Shown here: positions 1 through 6,024 of the stretch, in pieces
Layout of the letters: every line of letters starts with the position of its first letter
Numbering within the stretch: position 1 is the first letter of the stretch
NCBI GenBank assembly: GCA_002322865.1
Contig: DCOH01000037.1
Coordinates: 32,870-42,475, forward strand
Length of the DNA stretch: 9,606 nucleotides
From: Sphingobacterium sp. UBA1575
GTDB taxonomy: Bacteria > Bacteroidota > Bacteroidia > Sphingobacteriales > Sphingobacteriaceae
Reading direction: 5' to 3'
The notes under the pieces: generated by a model
What the model was told of the DNA's origin: nothing
The model's database searches: none
Seen by the model: the letters and a program-made list of their open reading frames with translations, nothing else
Made by a program: the position numbers and the translations under genes

Positions 1-475
1 TTAAAGAGATAAATTCACCCCAGTTATAACAAGGTTTATTCACAAATTCCTGCATCCCCACTTCATATTTAAACCTGGAAGATTCCATGAATTTGTCATA
101 CTGTACAGATGCACCTTTTTCATGTTTTTCAAATAATTTTCTGATATCCCCGTTATCTTCAGGAACCTGAATTTTATCATTTGAAAATATAATTTCAAAT
201 TGTGGATCCAGTGAAACAAGATCAAAAAAATCAGAAGAACTACATTCAAAATCATTAAAGAAACTCTCAATAATATCAGGCATCCAATACCAGCTGGGGC
301 CCATATCAAAGGTAAACCCTTCCGAGGTTTTGAATTGTCGGGCCCTTCCTCCAGGAGATTCATTTTTTTCCAATATATGAACCTCATGGCCAGCTTTAGC
401 TGCATAACAGGCGGCGGAAAGTCCGGATATCCCTGCCCCAATAACAATTACTTTTTTTCTCTTGATTTGATTCAT
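1..475 (-). CDS. crtI: Phytoene desaturase, N-terminal part (cut by window start)
   Basis: This is an FAD-dependent carotenoid desaturase that introduces double bases into phytoene on the way to lycopene-type pigments; it acts at the cytoplasmic membrane. The 158 visible residues hold a Rossmann FAD-binding start, VIVIGAGISGLSAA at residues 9-22, then an acidic strand end (HILEKN) and the PGGRA motif at 41-45. The family-typical segment FTFDMGPSWYWMPD lies at 54-67. Only about a third of the usual length (close to 500 residues) is in the window; the rest lies left of base 1. The ATG at 475 is chosen because the FAD motif begins nine codons later and a promoter-like box lies 29 bases upstream. 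It is the last gene of a minus-strand series behind marR, separated by 153 bases full of palindromes, so it probably has its own regulated promoter. Other FAD-dependent carotenoid desaturases or ketolases of the same fold are possible, but CrtI fits best. Confidence 0.9.
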   Translation of the reverse strand, partial: MNQIKRKKVIVIGAGISGLSAACYAAKAGHEVHILEKNESPGGRARQFKTSEGFTFDMGPSWYWMPDIIESFFNDFECSSSDFFDLVSLDPQFEIIFSNDKIQVPEDNGDIRKLFEKHEKGASVQYDKFMESSRFKYEVGMQEFVNKPCYNWGEFISL

Positions 476-503
476 TGGTATATTATTACATCAATATCAA
501 GAG

Positions 504-511
504 CAAATATA
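504..511 (-). promoter_or_regulatory. Probable -7 box of the crtI promoter
   Basis: The minus strand reads TATATTTG here, an exact match to the Bacteroidota housekeeping -7 consensus TAnnTTTG. The distance to the crtI ATG at 475 allows a short leader of roughly 20 bases. No convincing TTTG -33 element is seen at the usual distance upstream; that space is filled by the palindrome at 516-547. A promoter with a weak -33 box overlapped by an operator is what a repressible promoter would look like, but this is inference from sequence only. Confidence 0.55.
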
Positions 512-515
512 AAAA

Positions 516-547
516 ATTAGTATAAAATAGTATATTATTATACTAAT
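516..547. promoter_or_regulatory. Palindromic operator candidate for the MarR regulator, upstream of crtI
   Basis: There is a perfect 10-base inverted repeat: ATTAGTATAA at 516-525 and TTATACTAAT at 538-547. Nested in it is a second, tighter one, TAGTATA (528-534), TTAT, TATACTA (539-545), 18 bases across, which is the size of a typical MarR dimer site. The element abuts the crtI -7 box. The same half-site word recurs in front of marR (1294-1313), which links the two promoters. A MarR protein bound here would cover the -33 region of crtI. Confidence 0.6.
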
Positions 548-628
548 ATGGTTATGCGTTTAGTGTATTAATTACCTTAATTTGCTTGATATTGATATAT
601 TAATAAACCAAAAAAGAATTGAAAGGTT

Positions 629-1282
629 TTATTTTATACTAATTTTTTCGGTGCCAATATCCAATAATTCTTGACTAGAAAGATGCATATCGTAAATCTT
701 TTCATGGAAGAGATCCAATTTTGATAATAAATGGATCAGATGTTGTTTTTCAAGATCCGATAAATTACCGGAAACAATTTTTGTGGCCACGCGGATATTG
801 TCCATTTGTGCGGCTAAGGCTTCTTCTCCTTTTTGGGTAAGGTGTAATAACTTGGCACGTTTGTCTTCTTTAGAGGCTACTTGGTTTACCCAACCCATCT
901 GAATCAATCTATTGATGGTTTGAATACCTCCAGGTTTTTCTTGTTTATTTAATTTTATAAGCTCCATTTTAGTCATGGAGCCATGTGCCTTTAAGTTTAT
1001 GAGAAAGATGAATTCATCTTGCGTGGAGAAATCAGATCCTTCAATAGCTGCTTTTGAATAGGACTTTGCATATCTTCCCATGTGGATGAGTAAGGTGCAG
1101 ATCACACTTTCAGCAGAACGCCCTAATTCTTTTCCTTGCCAGGATGGTTCTTCCCAATATTGATCTTTTTTGGTTAACCAATCCACATATCCTTGAAGAT
1201 TGGTCTCCTGGATTGGATCCAGTTTGCTGGCTTCATAAGCCGACACAGAATCCAATAGCTCATGTAGAAACTGATAATTCAT
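629..1282 (-). CDS. MarR-family transcriptional regulator, likely regulator of crtI
   Basis: This 217-residue protein has a winged helix-turn-helix of the MarR type. Helices at about 85-130 (FSTQDEFIFLINLKAHGSMT, then a recognition helix around PGGIQTINRLIQMGW) lead into the wing, which carries the family's charged turn KEDKRAKLLHLTQKG at 138-152. A C-terminal helical dimerisation region follows. It is longer than a minimal MarR (about 140-160 residues) because of an N-terminal extension of some 50 residues and a C-terminal tail. It sits directly upstream of crtI in the same direction. Palindromes built from TTAGTATAA lie both before its own start and before crtI, so autorepression and control of carotenoid synthesis are inferred. 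A copy of the half-site, TTATACTAA, also falls inside its own last codons (634-642). The ligand is unknown. Confidence 0.85.
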   Translation of the reverse strand: MNYQFLHELLDSVSAYEASKLDPIQETNLQGYVDWLTKKDQYWEEPSWQGKELGRSAESVICTLLIHMGRYAKSYSKAAIEGSDFSTQDEFIFLINLKAHGSMTKMELIKLNKQEKPGGIQTINRLIQMGWVNQVASKEDKRAKLLHLTQKGEEALAAQMDNIRVATKIVSGNLSDLEKQHLIHLLSKLDLFHEKIYDMHLSSQELLDIGTEKISIK

Positions 1283-1293
1283 ACCTAAATAAA

Positions 1294-1313
1294 TTAGTGT
1301 AAAATTATACTAA
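1294..1313. promoter_or_regulatory. Palindromic operator candidate in the marR promoter
   Basis: TTAGTGTAA (1294-1302), two bases, then TTATACTAA (1305-1313) forms a 20-base palindrome with one mismatch. It starts 12 bases upstream of the marR ATG at 1282. The minus strand has TAATTTTA at 1300-1307, one base from the TAnnTTTG -7 consensus, right in the centre of the palindrome, so binding would block the promoter. The half-site is the same as at 516-547, which supports autoregulation by the MarR protein. Confidence 0.6.
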
Positions 1314-1341
1314 ATTTGAAGATTTTAGAAATTTATAGCAA

Positions 1342-1803
1342 TTAATCGTTAAAATGGTATAGGAATACTACATCACCTACATAAACTGGTTTATTATTTC
1401 CCTTTACATTCAACTTGGCCGTAATGGTGGCTTTTACAGTTCCTCTCAAATTCGTAATCGATTTTACAGTGGCTTCTAACTGAACCTCATCGTTTACTAA
1501 AACTGGAGCACCGAATCGAAGGTTTTCAATCCCATAATTGATCTCCATTTTTACGTTTCTCACATCAGCAATCTGCTTCCAAAGGTAGGGAATCAAAGAA
1601 AGTGTCAGATATCCATGGGCAATGGTCGATTTGAAAGGACCTTCATTTTTAGCCTTTTCTTCATCAATATGAATCCACTGATGGTCTAGTGTAGCATCCG
1701 CAAACTTGTTGATCTGTGCTTGATCGATCTGGTGCCACTGTGAAACACCCAACACCTTTCCTTCATGGGATTTGTATTCTTCGTAATTGTTAATAATGAT
1801 CAT
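1342..1803 (-). CDS. MaoC-like (R)-specific enoyl-CoA hydratase family protein
   Basis: This 153-residue single hot-dog-fold protein belongs to the MaoC/hydratase-2 group. Members add water to trans-2-enoyl-CoA to give (R)-3-hydroxyacyl-CoA, in fatty-acid or polyester metabolism in the cytosol. The hydratase-2 motif is clear: FADATLDHQWIHID at 34-47, with the expected catalytic Asp40 and His45, followed by STIAHGYLTLSL at 59-70. The length fits the stand-alone form. The frame is open further up to an ATG at 1845, but the ATG at 1803 is preferred. Known relatives begin close to the motif, and a TAnnTTT(A) box on the minus strand at 1823-1830 would put the transcription start after 1845. It lies 59 bases upstream of marR, same direction; whether it belongs functionally with carotenoid or lipid metabolism is not shown. 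The natural substrate is unknown. Confidence 0.85.
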   Translation of the reverse strand: MIIINNYEEYKSHEGKVLGVSQWHQIDQAQINKFADATLDHQWIHIDEEKAKNEGPFKSTIAHGYLTLSLIPYLWKQIADVRNVKMEINYGIENLRFGAPVLVNDEVQLEATVKSITNLRGTVKATITAKLNVKGNNKPVYVGDVVFLYHFND

Positions 1804-1902
1804 GTTTCTTATAAGTATGCTGTAAATATAGAATAAAGACAGCATAATTTAAGTTTTGTTTCCTAAAGCGCGAAGTTATTAAAGTTATAATTTCTAAATA
1901 AT

Positions 1903-2277
1903 TTATGGATTTATCTCTGTTTCCGTGTGCAATGCACATTTCCATTCTCCCTCTTCTTTTATCCATGCCGAACAGCAGGCTGCTTTTGATCGGGTAGTTT
2001 CTGCTTTTACAACATGTTCGATTTCAACTATGTAGCCAATGATCCCATAGTCATCTGAAAGCATCTGCACCTTTTCATCTGTAATGCCCACAATTTTCAT
2101 CTCCATTTCCTTAGCTTGCTCAAATCCTTCCTGAAATGCCTTTTCATCCACTTCACGGACCCCATTTTTAGCAGTTAATATGCATGGAAAGTGTGTTAAT
2201 TTGGTCACCGTATTCAAATCATGCGCTGCCATGGCCGCCCAATATTGTTTTTCTAATTCTAAGATTTCGTTTTTCAT
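1903..2277 (-). CDS. NTF2-like / SnoaL-like small protein (DUF4440 type)
   Basis: This 124-residue cytosolic protein has the layout of the NTF2-like cone fold. An N-terminal helix pair (LEKQYWAAMAAHDLNTVTKL, residues 7-26) is followed by a strand after FPCI, a middle helix (AFQEGFEQAKEM, 47-58), and a C-terminal curved sheet with the pattern IIGYIVEIEHVV and SAWIKEEGEWKCALHTE. The WxxxxGEWK-like end is common in SnoaL/DUF4440 members. The family includes isomerases, cyclases and many proteins without known activity, so no reaction is assigned. Several cysteines (for example the CC pair at about 101-102) are present with no obvious metal site. It lies between the DUF389 pseudogene and the hydratase, same direction. 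A 15-base inverted repeat touches its start region (2279-2326), so its own regulation is likely. Confidence 0.7.
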   Translation of the reverse strand: MKNEILELEKQYWAAMAAHDLNTVTKLTHFPCILTAKNGVREVDEKAFQEGFEQAKEMEMKIVGITDEKVQMLSDDYGIIGYIVEIEHVVKAETTRSKAACCSAWIKEEGEWKCALHTETEINP

Positions 2278-2278
2278 A

Positions 2279-2326
2279 GCTGTTGTGTTTTATCAATGTA
2301 TGCTTATCTGTATAAAAAACAACAGC
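2279..2326. promoter_or_regulatory. Long inverted repeat at the start of the NTF2-like gene
   Basis: The arms at 2279-2293 (GCTGTTGTGTTTTAT) and 2312-2326 (ATAAAAAACAACAGC) pair over 15 bases with a single mismatch and an 18-base spacer. The inner arm ends one base before the ATG at 2277 as read on the minus strand. If transcribed it would form a hairpin that sequesters the translation start; as DNA it would be a large operator. It does not look like a normal terminator for the pseudogene upstream, because there is no U-run after the stem. Role not determined. Confidence 0.5.
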
Positions 2327-2350
2327 CCAGCATGCAATTAGTTTGAAATA

Positions 2351-3189
2351 TTAACTGTTAGGATCAGCTACTATTTTGATCTGCTGGTTTTTTAATTTGA
2401 TCTTCAACCAATCCGATAAACCCTTGAGTTCTCCTTCGATTACATTTTTTTTAGAAGAATGCAGGAGAACAACCTCGGCATAACTACTATCCGGATTGAT
2501 GAATACCAATTGCTTTCCTATGGAAAACGGACTGATTTCGGGAAATAGGGTCGTGACTTAGGATACTTCAATAATTTGACGATCAAAAAGGTAGATATAC
2601 AGATGAAAAAACAGTTGATGGTATATTAGTAGATAGCTCCGGAGAAATATGCCAGGTTTCCAATGGCCAATCCATATCCTGCGGTACACAAGGGCGGCAT
2701 TAATGCTGTTGTAATAGCCACCCCGGGGATTGGATTTCCTTTTTCTTTTCGGGTAATGGCAATCCCACCAACAAGACCTCCGAAAAAGCGATCAGTACAT
2801 CATAAATGTTAGGAGCTGTACGGGCGAGAAGTTCAGATTGAGCCTCTTTGAAAGGACTTAATAAAAAATAAAGAAAAGACACAAAAAGACTGACCAAAGT
2901 GGCTACCCCCCCCCAGATTTTTAGCTGATTTTTTAAGCAGATCAAAATCATAGGTTCCTAAGGAAAATTCTGCACCGACTATAGGGCCCATCAACGGTGA
3001 AATTAGCATGGCACCAATGATCACAGCTGTGGAATTTACATTTAATCCAACCGAGGCAATAACTATCGCGCAGGCCAATACCCATAAATTAGCGCCTTTG
3101 AAAGAGATATTTGCCTTGACATCTTCCATGACTTTCTCACGGGATTCCTCACCGAAATGTAGATTGAATGTTCTTAATAGTTTATTCAT
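2351..3189 (-). pseudogene. DUF389 membrane protein gene, inactivated by frameshifts, a stop and a deletion
   Basis: Reading from the ATG at 3189, the protein starts intact (MNKLLRTFNLHFGEE, then membrane segments ANLWVLACAIVIASVGLNV and AVIIGAMLISPLMGPIVGAE), which is the start of DUF389. At a run of nine G (plus-strand C at 2906-2914) the frame is lost; one base fewer restores VATLVSLFVSFLYFLLSPF. A second slip at a run of five T (A at 2783-2787) is needed to reach FGGLVGGIAITRKEKGNP and the family hallmark IPGVAITTALMPPLCTAGYG. An in-frame TAA at 2626-2628 stands where Leu (TTA) is expected. Reading through gives STFLIVKLLKYP, and near 2553-2563 the sequence jumps, in another frame, to the C-terminal FPEISPFSIGKQLVFINP, ending at the stop 2351-2353. 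The connecting region seen in full-length members is absent. Two slips alone could be sequencing errors, but the stop and the deletion argue for true decay. DUF389 function is not established. Confidence 0.9.
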
Positions 3190-3391
3190 TGATTCCTATT
3201 TGTGCCGAAAATTAATAAAATAAATAGTATTAGGGTTTAAATAGTGCAATCTATTATAAATAATAAGATATGCAGCTACAGCGTTACTCAGAATTTTCAA
3301 AAAATCTTATTAAATGAAAATTATCTGAACGAAAAAACAACCAAAATGTTCACTTGATGATAACAGTTTAAACGTATTTAAGTAAATAATT

Positions 3392-3922
3392 ATGGCAACT
3401 AAAACACAAGAAAAGCCTATCAAGGCAAAAGCAGATGCTGCAAAGGATTTGCAGGAATTATTCGAAGATGGATTAAAGGATATTCTGTGGGCAGAAAAAG
3501 CATTGATCAAAGCGCTTCCTAAAATGGAGAAAAATGCTTCATCCAAACAGTTACAAACCGCCATTGCAGGTCATTTAAAAGAAACTCAAGAGCACGTAAA
3601 TCGTTTGGAAGAAGTTTTTAAATCAATTGGTTCAAAAGCGACAGCAGAAAAATGCGACGCGATGCAAGGTTTATTGGATGAAGGTGAAAGTATCATGAAA
3701 GAAACCCAGGAAGGTAGTGTTCGCGATGCAGGGATTATTGCTGCTGCGCAAAAGGTAGAGCATTATGAAATTGCAACTTATGGTACATTAGCGGCCTTTG
3801 CGAAGGTTCTTGGACATGAAGAAGCTCTTAAATTGTTATTGATGACCTTGGAAGAAGAGAAAGCTTGTGATGAAAAATTGACAGGATTGGCCGATACCAA
3901 TTTAAATACCAAAGCAAAATAG
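3392..3922 (+). CDS. DUF892 / YciF-like ferritin-like stress protein
   Basis: This 176-residue cytosolic protein has a lysine- and alanine-rich tail (residues 1-18) followed by the four-helix ferritin-like bundle of the DUF892 (YciE/YciF) family. Recognisable blocks are LQELFEDGLKDILWAEKALIKALPKM (20-45), the second helix with HLKETQEHVNRLEEVF (61-76), the third with QKVEHYEIATYGTLAAFAK (120-138), and the last with LLLMTLEEEKACDEKLT (148-164). Acidic and histidine residues at the expected ligand places (Glu35, Glu64, His68, Glu123, Glu126, Glu154-Asp160) suggest a di-metal centre. Relatives are induced by osmotic or oxidative stress; the activity is not well defined. The gene stands alone on plus with about 200 bases of upstream DNA that also serves the diverging DUF389 pseudogene, and it ends at a hairpin shared with the converging lipocalin gene. 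Confidence 0.88.
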   Translation: MATKTQEKPIKAKADAAKDLQELFEDGLKDILWAEKALIKALPKMEKNASSKQLQTAIAGHLKETQEHVNRLEEVFKSIGSKATAEKCDAMQGLLDEGESIMKETQEGSVRDAGIIAAAQKVEHYEIATYGTLAAFAKVLGHEEALKLLLMTLEEEKACDEKLTGLADTNLNTKAK

Positions 3923-3937
3923 AAAAACAGGTTTTCT

Positions 3938-3977
3938 GGCAAGGAGGGGAGCAGATTTACCCATTCCTCTCCTTGCC
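3938..3977. terminator. Shared hairpin terminator between converging ferritin-like and lipocalin genes
   Basis: GGCAAGGAGGGGA (3938-3950) and TCCTCTCCTTGCC (3965-3977) form a 13-base GC-rich stem with one mismatch and a 14-base loop. It lies between the plus stop at 3922 and the minus stop at 3984, which is where a bidirectional terminator belongs. The U-run is poor on the plus side; on the minus side a T-rich stretch follows a few bases on. Confidence 0.6.
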
Positions 3978-3983
3978 GAATTC

Positions 3984-4532
3984 CTATTGTTTGGTCCAGA
4001 CCAATCGATCTAAATCATATCCGGCATCCTTAGCAATTTTCAGGAATTTTTGTTTCACTTGCTCTGGAATCGTTTTATTACGGGATAAAAACCAGATGTA
4101 ATCTTTGCTTTCACCAAAGATCAAGGCATTCTCATAGTCTGGTTCCATCGCAACGACATTATAACCGCTATAGAAGGGACCAAAAAAGGAAACTTTTAAA
4201 GCACCTCTGTTTTCATCTCCAATGAATTTGGCTTTTCCCTCTGCTTCTTTCCATTCATTTTTGACCGTGTCAAAACCTTTGTTCAACACTTTCACACTGC
4301 CATCTTCATTTAAGGTATATTGCGCTGTAACCTGATCCATATCCTTTTCATGTTTGAAATCAAAGCGTGCAATCTCATACCATTTCCCTGAATAGGATTT
4401 AATGTTAAAATTATCCACCACCTGCACACCAGGAGGTACTTTTACCGATTTACAGGCCTGAAAGAAAAATGGGCCTACTAATAAAGCAGTTCCAACTGCA
4501 ATCTTTATATATTTTGAATATTTCATGTTCAT
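3984..4532 (-). CDS. blc: Outer-membrane lipocalin lipoprotein (Blc family)
   Basis: This is a 182-residue bacterial lipocalin, an eight-stranded beta-barrel that binds fatty acids or lysophospholipids and is anchored by a lipid in the envelope. The N-terminus is a lipoprotein signal peptide: basic start (MKYSKYIK), hydrophobic core IAVGTALLVGPFFF, and FQAC with Cys27 as the lipidated residue; the -3 Phe is unusual for a lipobox but A-C is kept. The lipocalin signature YSGKWYEIARFDF is at 47-59 (GxW at 49-51). The Blc-typical block YNVVAMEPDYENALIFGESKDYIWFLSR lies at 124-151. Length matches Escherichia coli Blc (about 177). Two ATGs two codons apart (4532 and 4526) are equally plausible starts. 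It is transcribed on its own from the gap after the csbD terminator. Blc proteins are commonly induced in stress or stationary phase, which fits its neighbours. Confidence 0.92.
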   Translation of the reverse strand: MNMKYSKYIKIAVGTALLVGPFFFQACKSVKVPPGVQVVDNFNIKSYSGKWYEIARFDFKHEKDMDQVTAQYTLNEDGSVKVLNKGFDTVKNEWKEAEGKAKFIGDENRGALKVSFFGPFYSGYNVVAMEPDYENALIFGESKDYIWFLSRNKTIPEQVKQKFLKIAKDAGYDLDRLVWTKQ

Positions 4533-4595
4533 TTGTTTTATTAAAATAAATGCAACGCTATATCATTTTAATCAAGAAGCGCTAGTTTATAAACA

Positions 4596-4627
4596 GAATA
4601 AGCCTAACATTTGTGTTAGGCTTATTC
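4596..4627 (-). terminator. Perfect 14-bp hairpin, terminator of the csbD-like gene
   Basis: GAATAAGCCTAACA (4596-4609) and TGTTAGGCTTATTC (4614-4627) pair over 14 bases without mismatch around a four-base loop. It lies 66 bases past the stop of the csbD-like gene and before the lipocalin promoter region, so it most likely ends the csbD transcript. On the minus strand it is followed by TGTTTATAAAC, only moderately U-rich. Confidence 0.7.
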
Positions 4628-4692
4628 CTTTAGATTAATTTGTATTTATACTCTAAAATCTATAAAAGATATTTAGGAGCTTAAATCGTTAA

Positions 4693-4887
4693 TTAATCTT
4701 TATCCAGATCACTCAACCAAGTTTGTACCTCTTCGCGAGTTTTTCCGGTTTTTTCTTGAAGCTTTCCATAAAGCTCATCTTCTTTACCTTCAACATACAA
4801 CAAATCATCATCAGTCCAATCTGCATACTGTTGTTTAATCTTACCTTTTAAGATGTTCCACTTTCCTTTTAAATCTAATGAGTCCAT
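4693..4887 (-). CDS. CsbD-family small stress protein
   Basis: This 64-residue, charged and hydrophilic cytosolic protein matches the CsbD pattern throughout: LKGKWNILKGKIKQQYADWTDDDLLYVEGKEDELYGKLQEKTG, residues 5-47, then a short helix REEVQTWLSDL. The W-N-x-x-KG-x-x-K and T-D-D-D-L-x-x-x-x-G-K blocks are the family core. CsbD proteins are general-stress proteins in Bacillus and are widespread with no known biochemical activity. It is monocistronic, ending at the hairpin 4596-4627, and is divergent from the exonuclease gene. A 7-base inverted repeat (TTGTTGT 4918-4924, ACAACAA 4938-4944) lies in its upstream region. Confidence 0.9.
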   Translation of the reverse strand: MDSLDLKGKWNILKGKIKQQYADWTDDDLLYVEGKEDELYGKLQEKTGKTREEVQTWLSDLDKD

Positions 4888-5022
4888 ATTATATAGTTTA
4901 ATTAATGTGTTACACGTTTGTTGTGCGTTCTATTATTACAACAAGCTAAACCTATTTTGGTTTTGATAAAATTAAAATTTGTTGATTTCAAACAATGTCT
5001 TTGCTATTTAGGTTCTGTAGTT

Positions 5023-6024
5023 ATGAGCTTATTGGAATTTCGGAGAGAAGGAATTTATTGTGTGCCTGGAGGTTTCTATATTGATCCTTGGTTGCCTGTA
5101 GATCAGGCACTCATTACCCATGGACATGCCGATCATGCTCGACCCGGAATGAAGCGGTATTTATGCCATCACTTTACGGTTCCTATTCTAAAAATCCGTT
5201 TGGGGGATGATATCCAAGTTCAGGGAATTACCTATCAAGAGCGAATTACCATTAATGGAGTGGAAGTATCATTTCATCCCGCTGGCCATATTATTGGTTC
5301 TGCTCAGATCAGAATGCAGTACAAAGGGAGAGTTGCCGTCGTTTCTGGGGATTATAAGATACAGAACGATGGAATTTCTACGCCTTTTGAATTGGTTCCC
5401 TGCCATGAATTCGTGACGGAAAGCACTTTTGGTTTACCCATATATAATTGGGATTCCGTAGATGAACAAAACAAAGGCTTGCAGAATTGGGTGCAGCAGA
5501 ATCAGCAAATGGGTAAAACCAGTGTTTTTGTGGGGTATTCTTTGGGAAAGGCGCAACGGATATTAAAAGCTGTTGGCAAGCTTGGGCCGATTTATGTGCA
5601 TCGATCCATTGCCCGTCTGAATCAGGCATTTGAAGAATTGGATATTCAATTACCTCCTTATCATATCTTGGATTTTGAAGAGGGGATCAAACAAGTGGAT
5701 CAACAGATTGTGATTGTGCCGCCCTCTTTGGTAGGAACTAATATCATTCGGAAAATACCGAACATGGCCTACGGAATATGTTCAGGATGGATGGCAGTCA
5801 GAGGAGCTAGGAGATGGCGAAGTGCTGATGCCGGATTTGCCATATCTGATCATGCGGATTGGAGTGACCTTATTCAAGTAGTTAAAGGAACCGGTGCAGA
5901 AAAAGTTTATGTGACCCATGGACAAACAGCCGTTTTTACCAAATATATCAATGAATTAGGGATTGAAGCATCGGAAATAACCACTGCTTTTGGAAAAGAA
6001 GAAGATGAAACTATAGCCTCATGA
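5023..6024 (+). CDS. Ligase-associated DNA exonuclease, metallo-beta-lactamase fold
   Basis: This 333-residue protein has the metallo-beta-lactamase/beta-CASP type fold (CPSF/SNM1 relatives). It is the exonuclease usually encoded beside bacterial ATP-dependent DNA ligases of the repair type. The metal-binding motif THGHADHA is at 32-39 (His33, His35, Asp37, His38). Further ligands are His88 in HPAGH, Asp110 in VSGDY, His277 in SDHADW and His299 in VTHG. A GYSLGKAQR segment (171-179) is typical of the family. The frame is open back to an ATG at 4918, but that stretch (LLLQQAKPILVLIKLKF...) looks like translated non-coding DNA, and relatives start just before LLEFRREGIYC, so the ATG at 5023 is used. 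Its stop overlaps the ligase start by four bases (ATGA, 6021-6024), indicating translational coupling. Role inferred from the family: trimming DNA ends before ligation. Confidence 0.9.
   Translation: MSLLEFRREGIYCVPGGFYIDPWLPVDQALITHGHADHARPGMKRYLCHHFTVPILKIRLGDDIQVQGITYQERITINGVEVSFHPAGHIIGSAQIRMQYKGRVAVVSGDYKIQNDGISTPFELVPCHEFVTESTFGLPIYNWDSVDEQNKGLQNWVQQNQQMGKTSVFVGYSLGKAQRILKAVGKLGPIYVHRSIARLNQAFEELDIQLPPYHILDFEEGIKQVDQQIVIVPPSLVGTNIIRKIPNMAYGICSGWMAVRGARRWRSADAGFAISDHADWSDLIQVVKGTGAEKVYVTHGQTAVFTKYINELGIEASEITTAFGKEEDETIAS

Larger units (their letters stand above)
490..596. repeat. 12-base inverted repeat enclosing the crtI operator
   Basis: ATCAATATCAAG at 490-501 is exactly complementary in reverse to CTTGATATTGAT at 585-596. 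The arms are 83 bases apart and enclose both the crtI -7 box and the MarR-type palindrome. Twelve perfect bases at this spacing in a 153-base gap are more than expected by chance, though the DNA is AT-rich. It could be a second regulator's pair of sites (looping) or a long-range mRNA pairing; no function can be assigned. Confidence 0.45.

Noticed and set aside
40..447. Long minus-strand open frame over the crtI start region
   Set aside because: It is a shifted frame of crtI; the FAD-binding motif and phytoene desaturase features are in the frame starting at 475, and this one has no recognisable domain.
1804..1845. Upstream ATG at 1845 for the MaoC-like gene
   Set aside because: The added 14 residues (LSLFYIYSILIRN) do not fit the family and overlap a promoter-like box; the ATG at 1803 fits the hydratase motif spacing.
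3261..3312. TAATAAGAT/ATCTTATTA inverted repeat in the gap before the ferritin-like gene
   Set aside because: Nine AT-rich bases with a 34-base spacer are too weak to call an operator; the 202-base gap (3190-3391) otherwise shows no clear promoter box or RNA gene.
4540..4572. ATTAAAAT/ATTTTAAT inverted repeat upstream of the lipocalin gene
   Set aside because: Eight-base arms made only of A and T in AT-rich DNA are expected by chance; no link to another site was seen.
4918..5022. Upstream ATG at 4918 for the exonuclease
   Set aside because: The 35 extra residues look like translated intergenic DNA, overlap the region upstream of the divergent csbD-like gene, and precede the normal family start.
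5378..5629. Minus-strand open frame inside the exonuclease gene
   Set aside because: It lies entirely within a strongly supported coding region, and its translation has no domain-like pattern.
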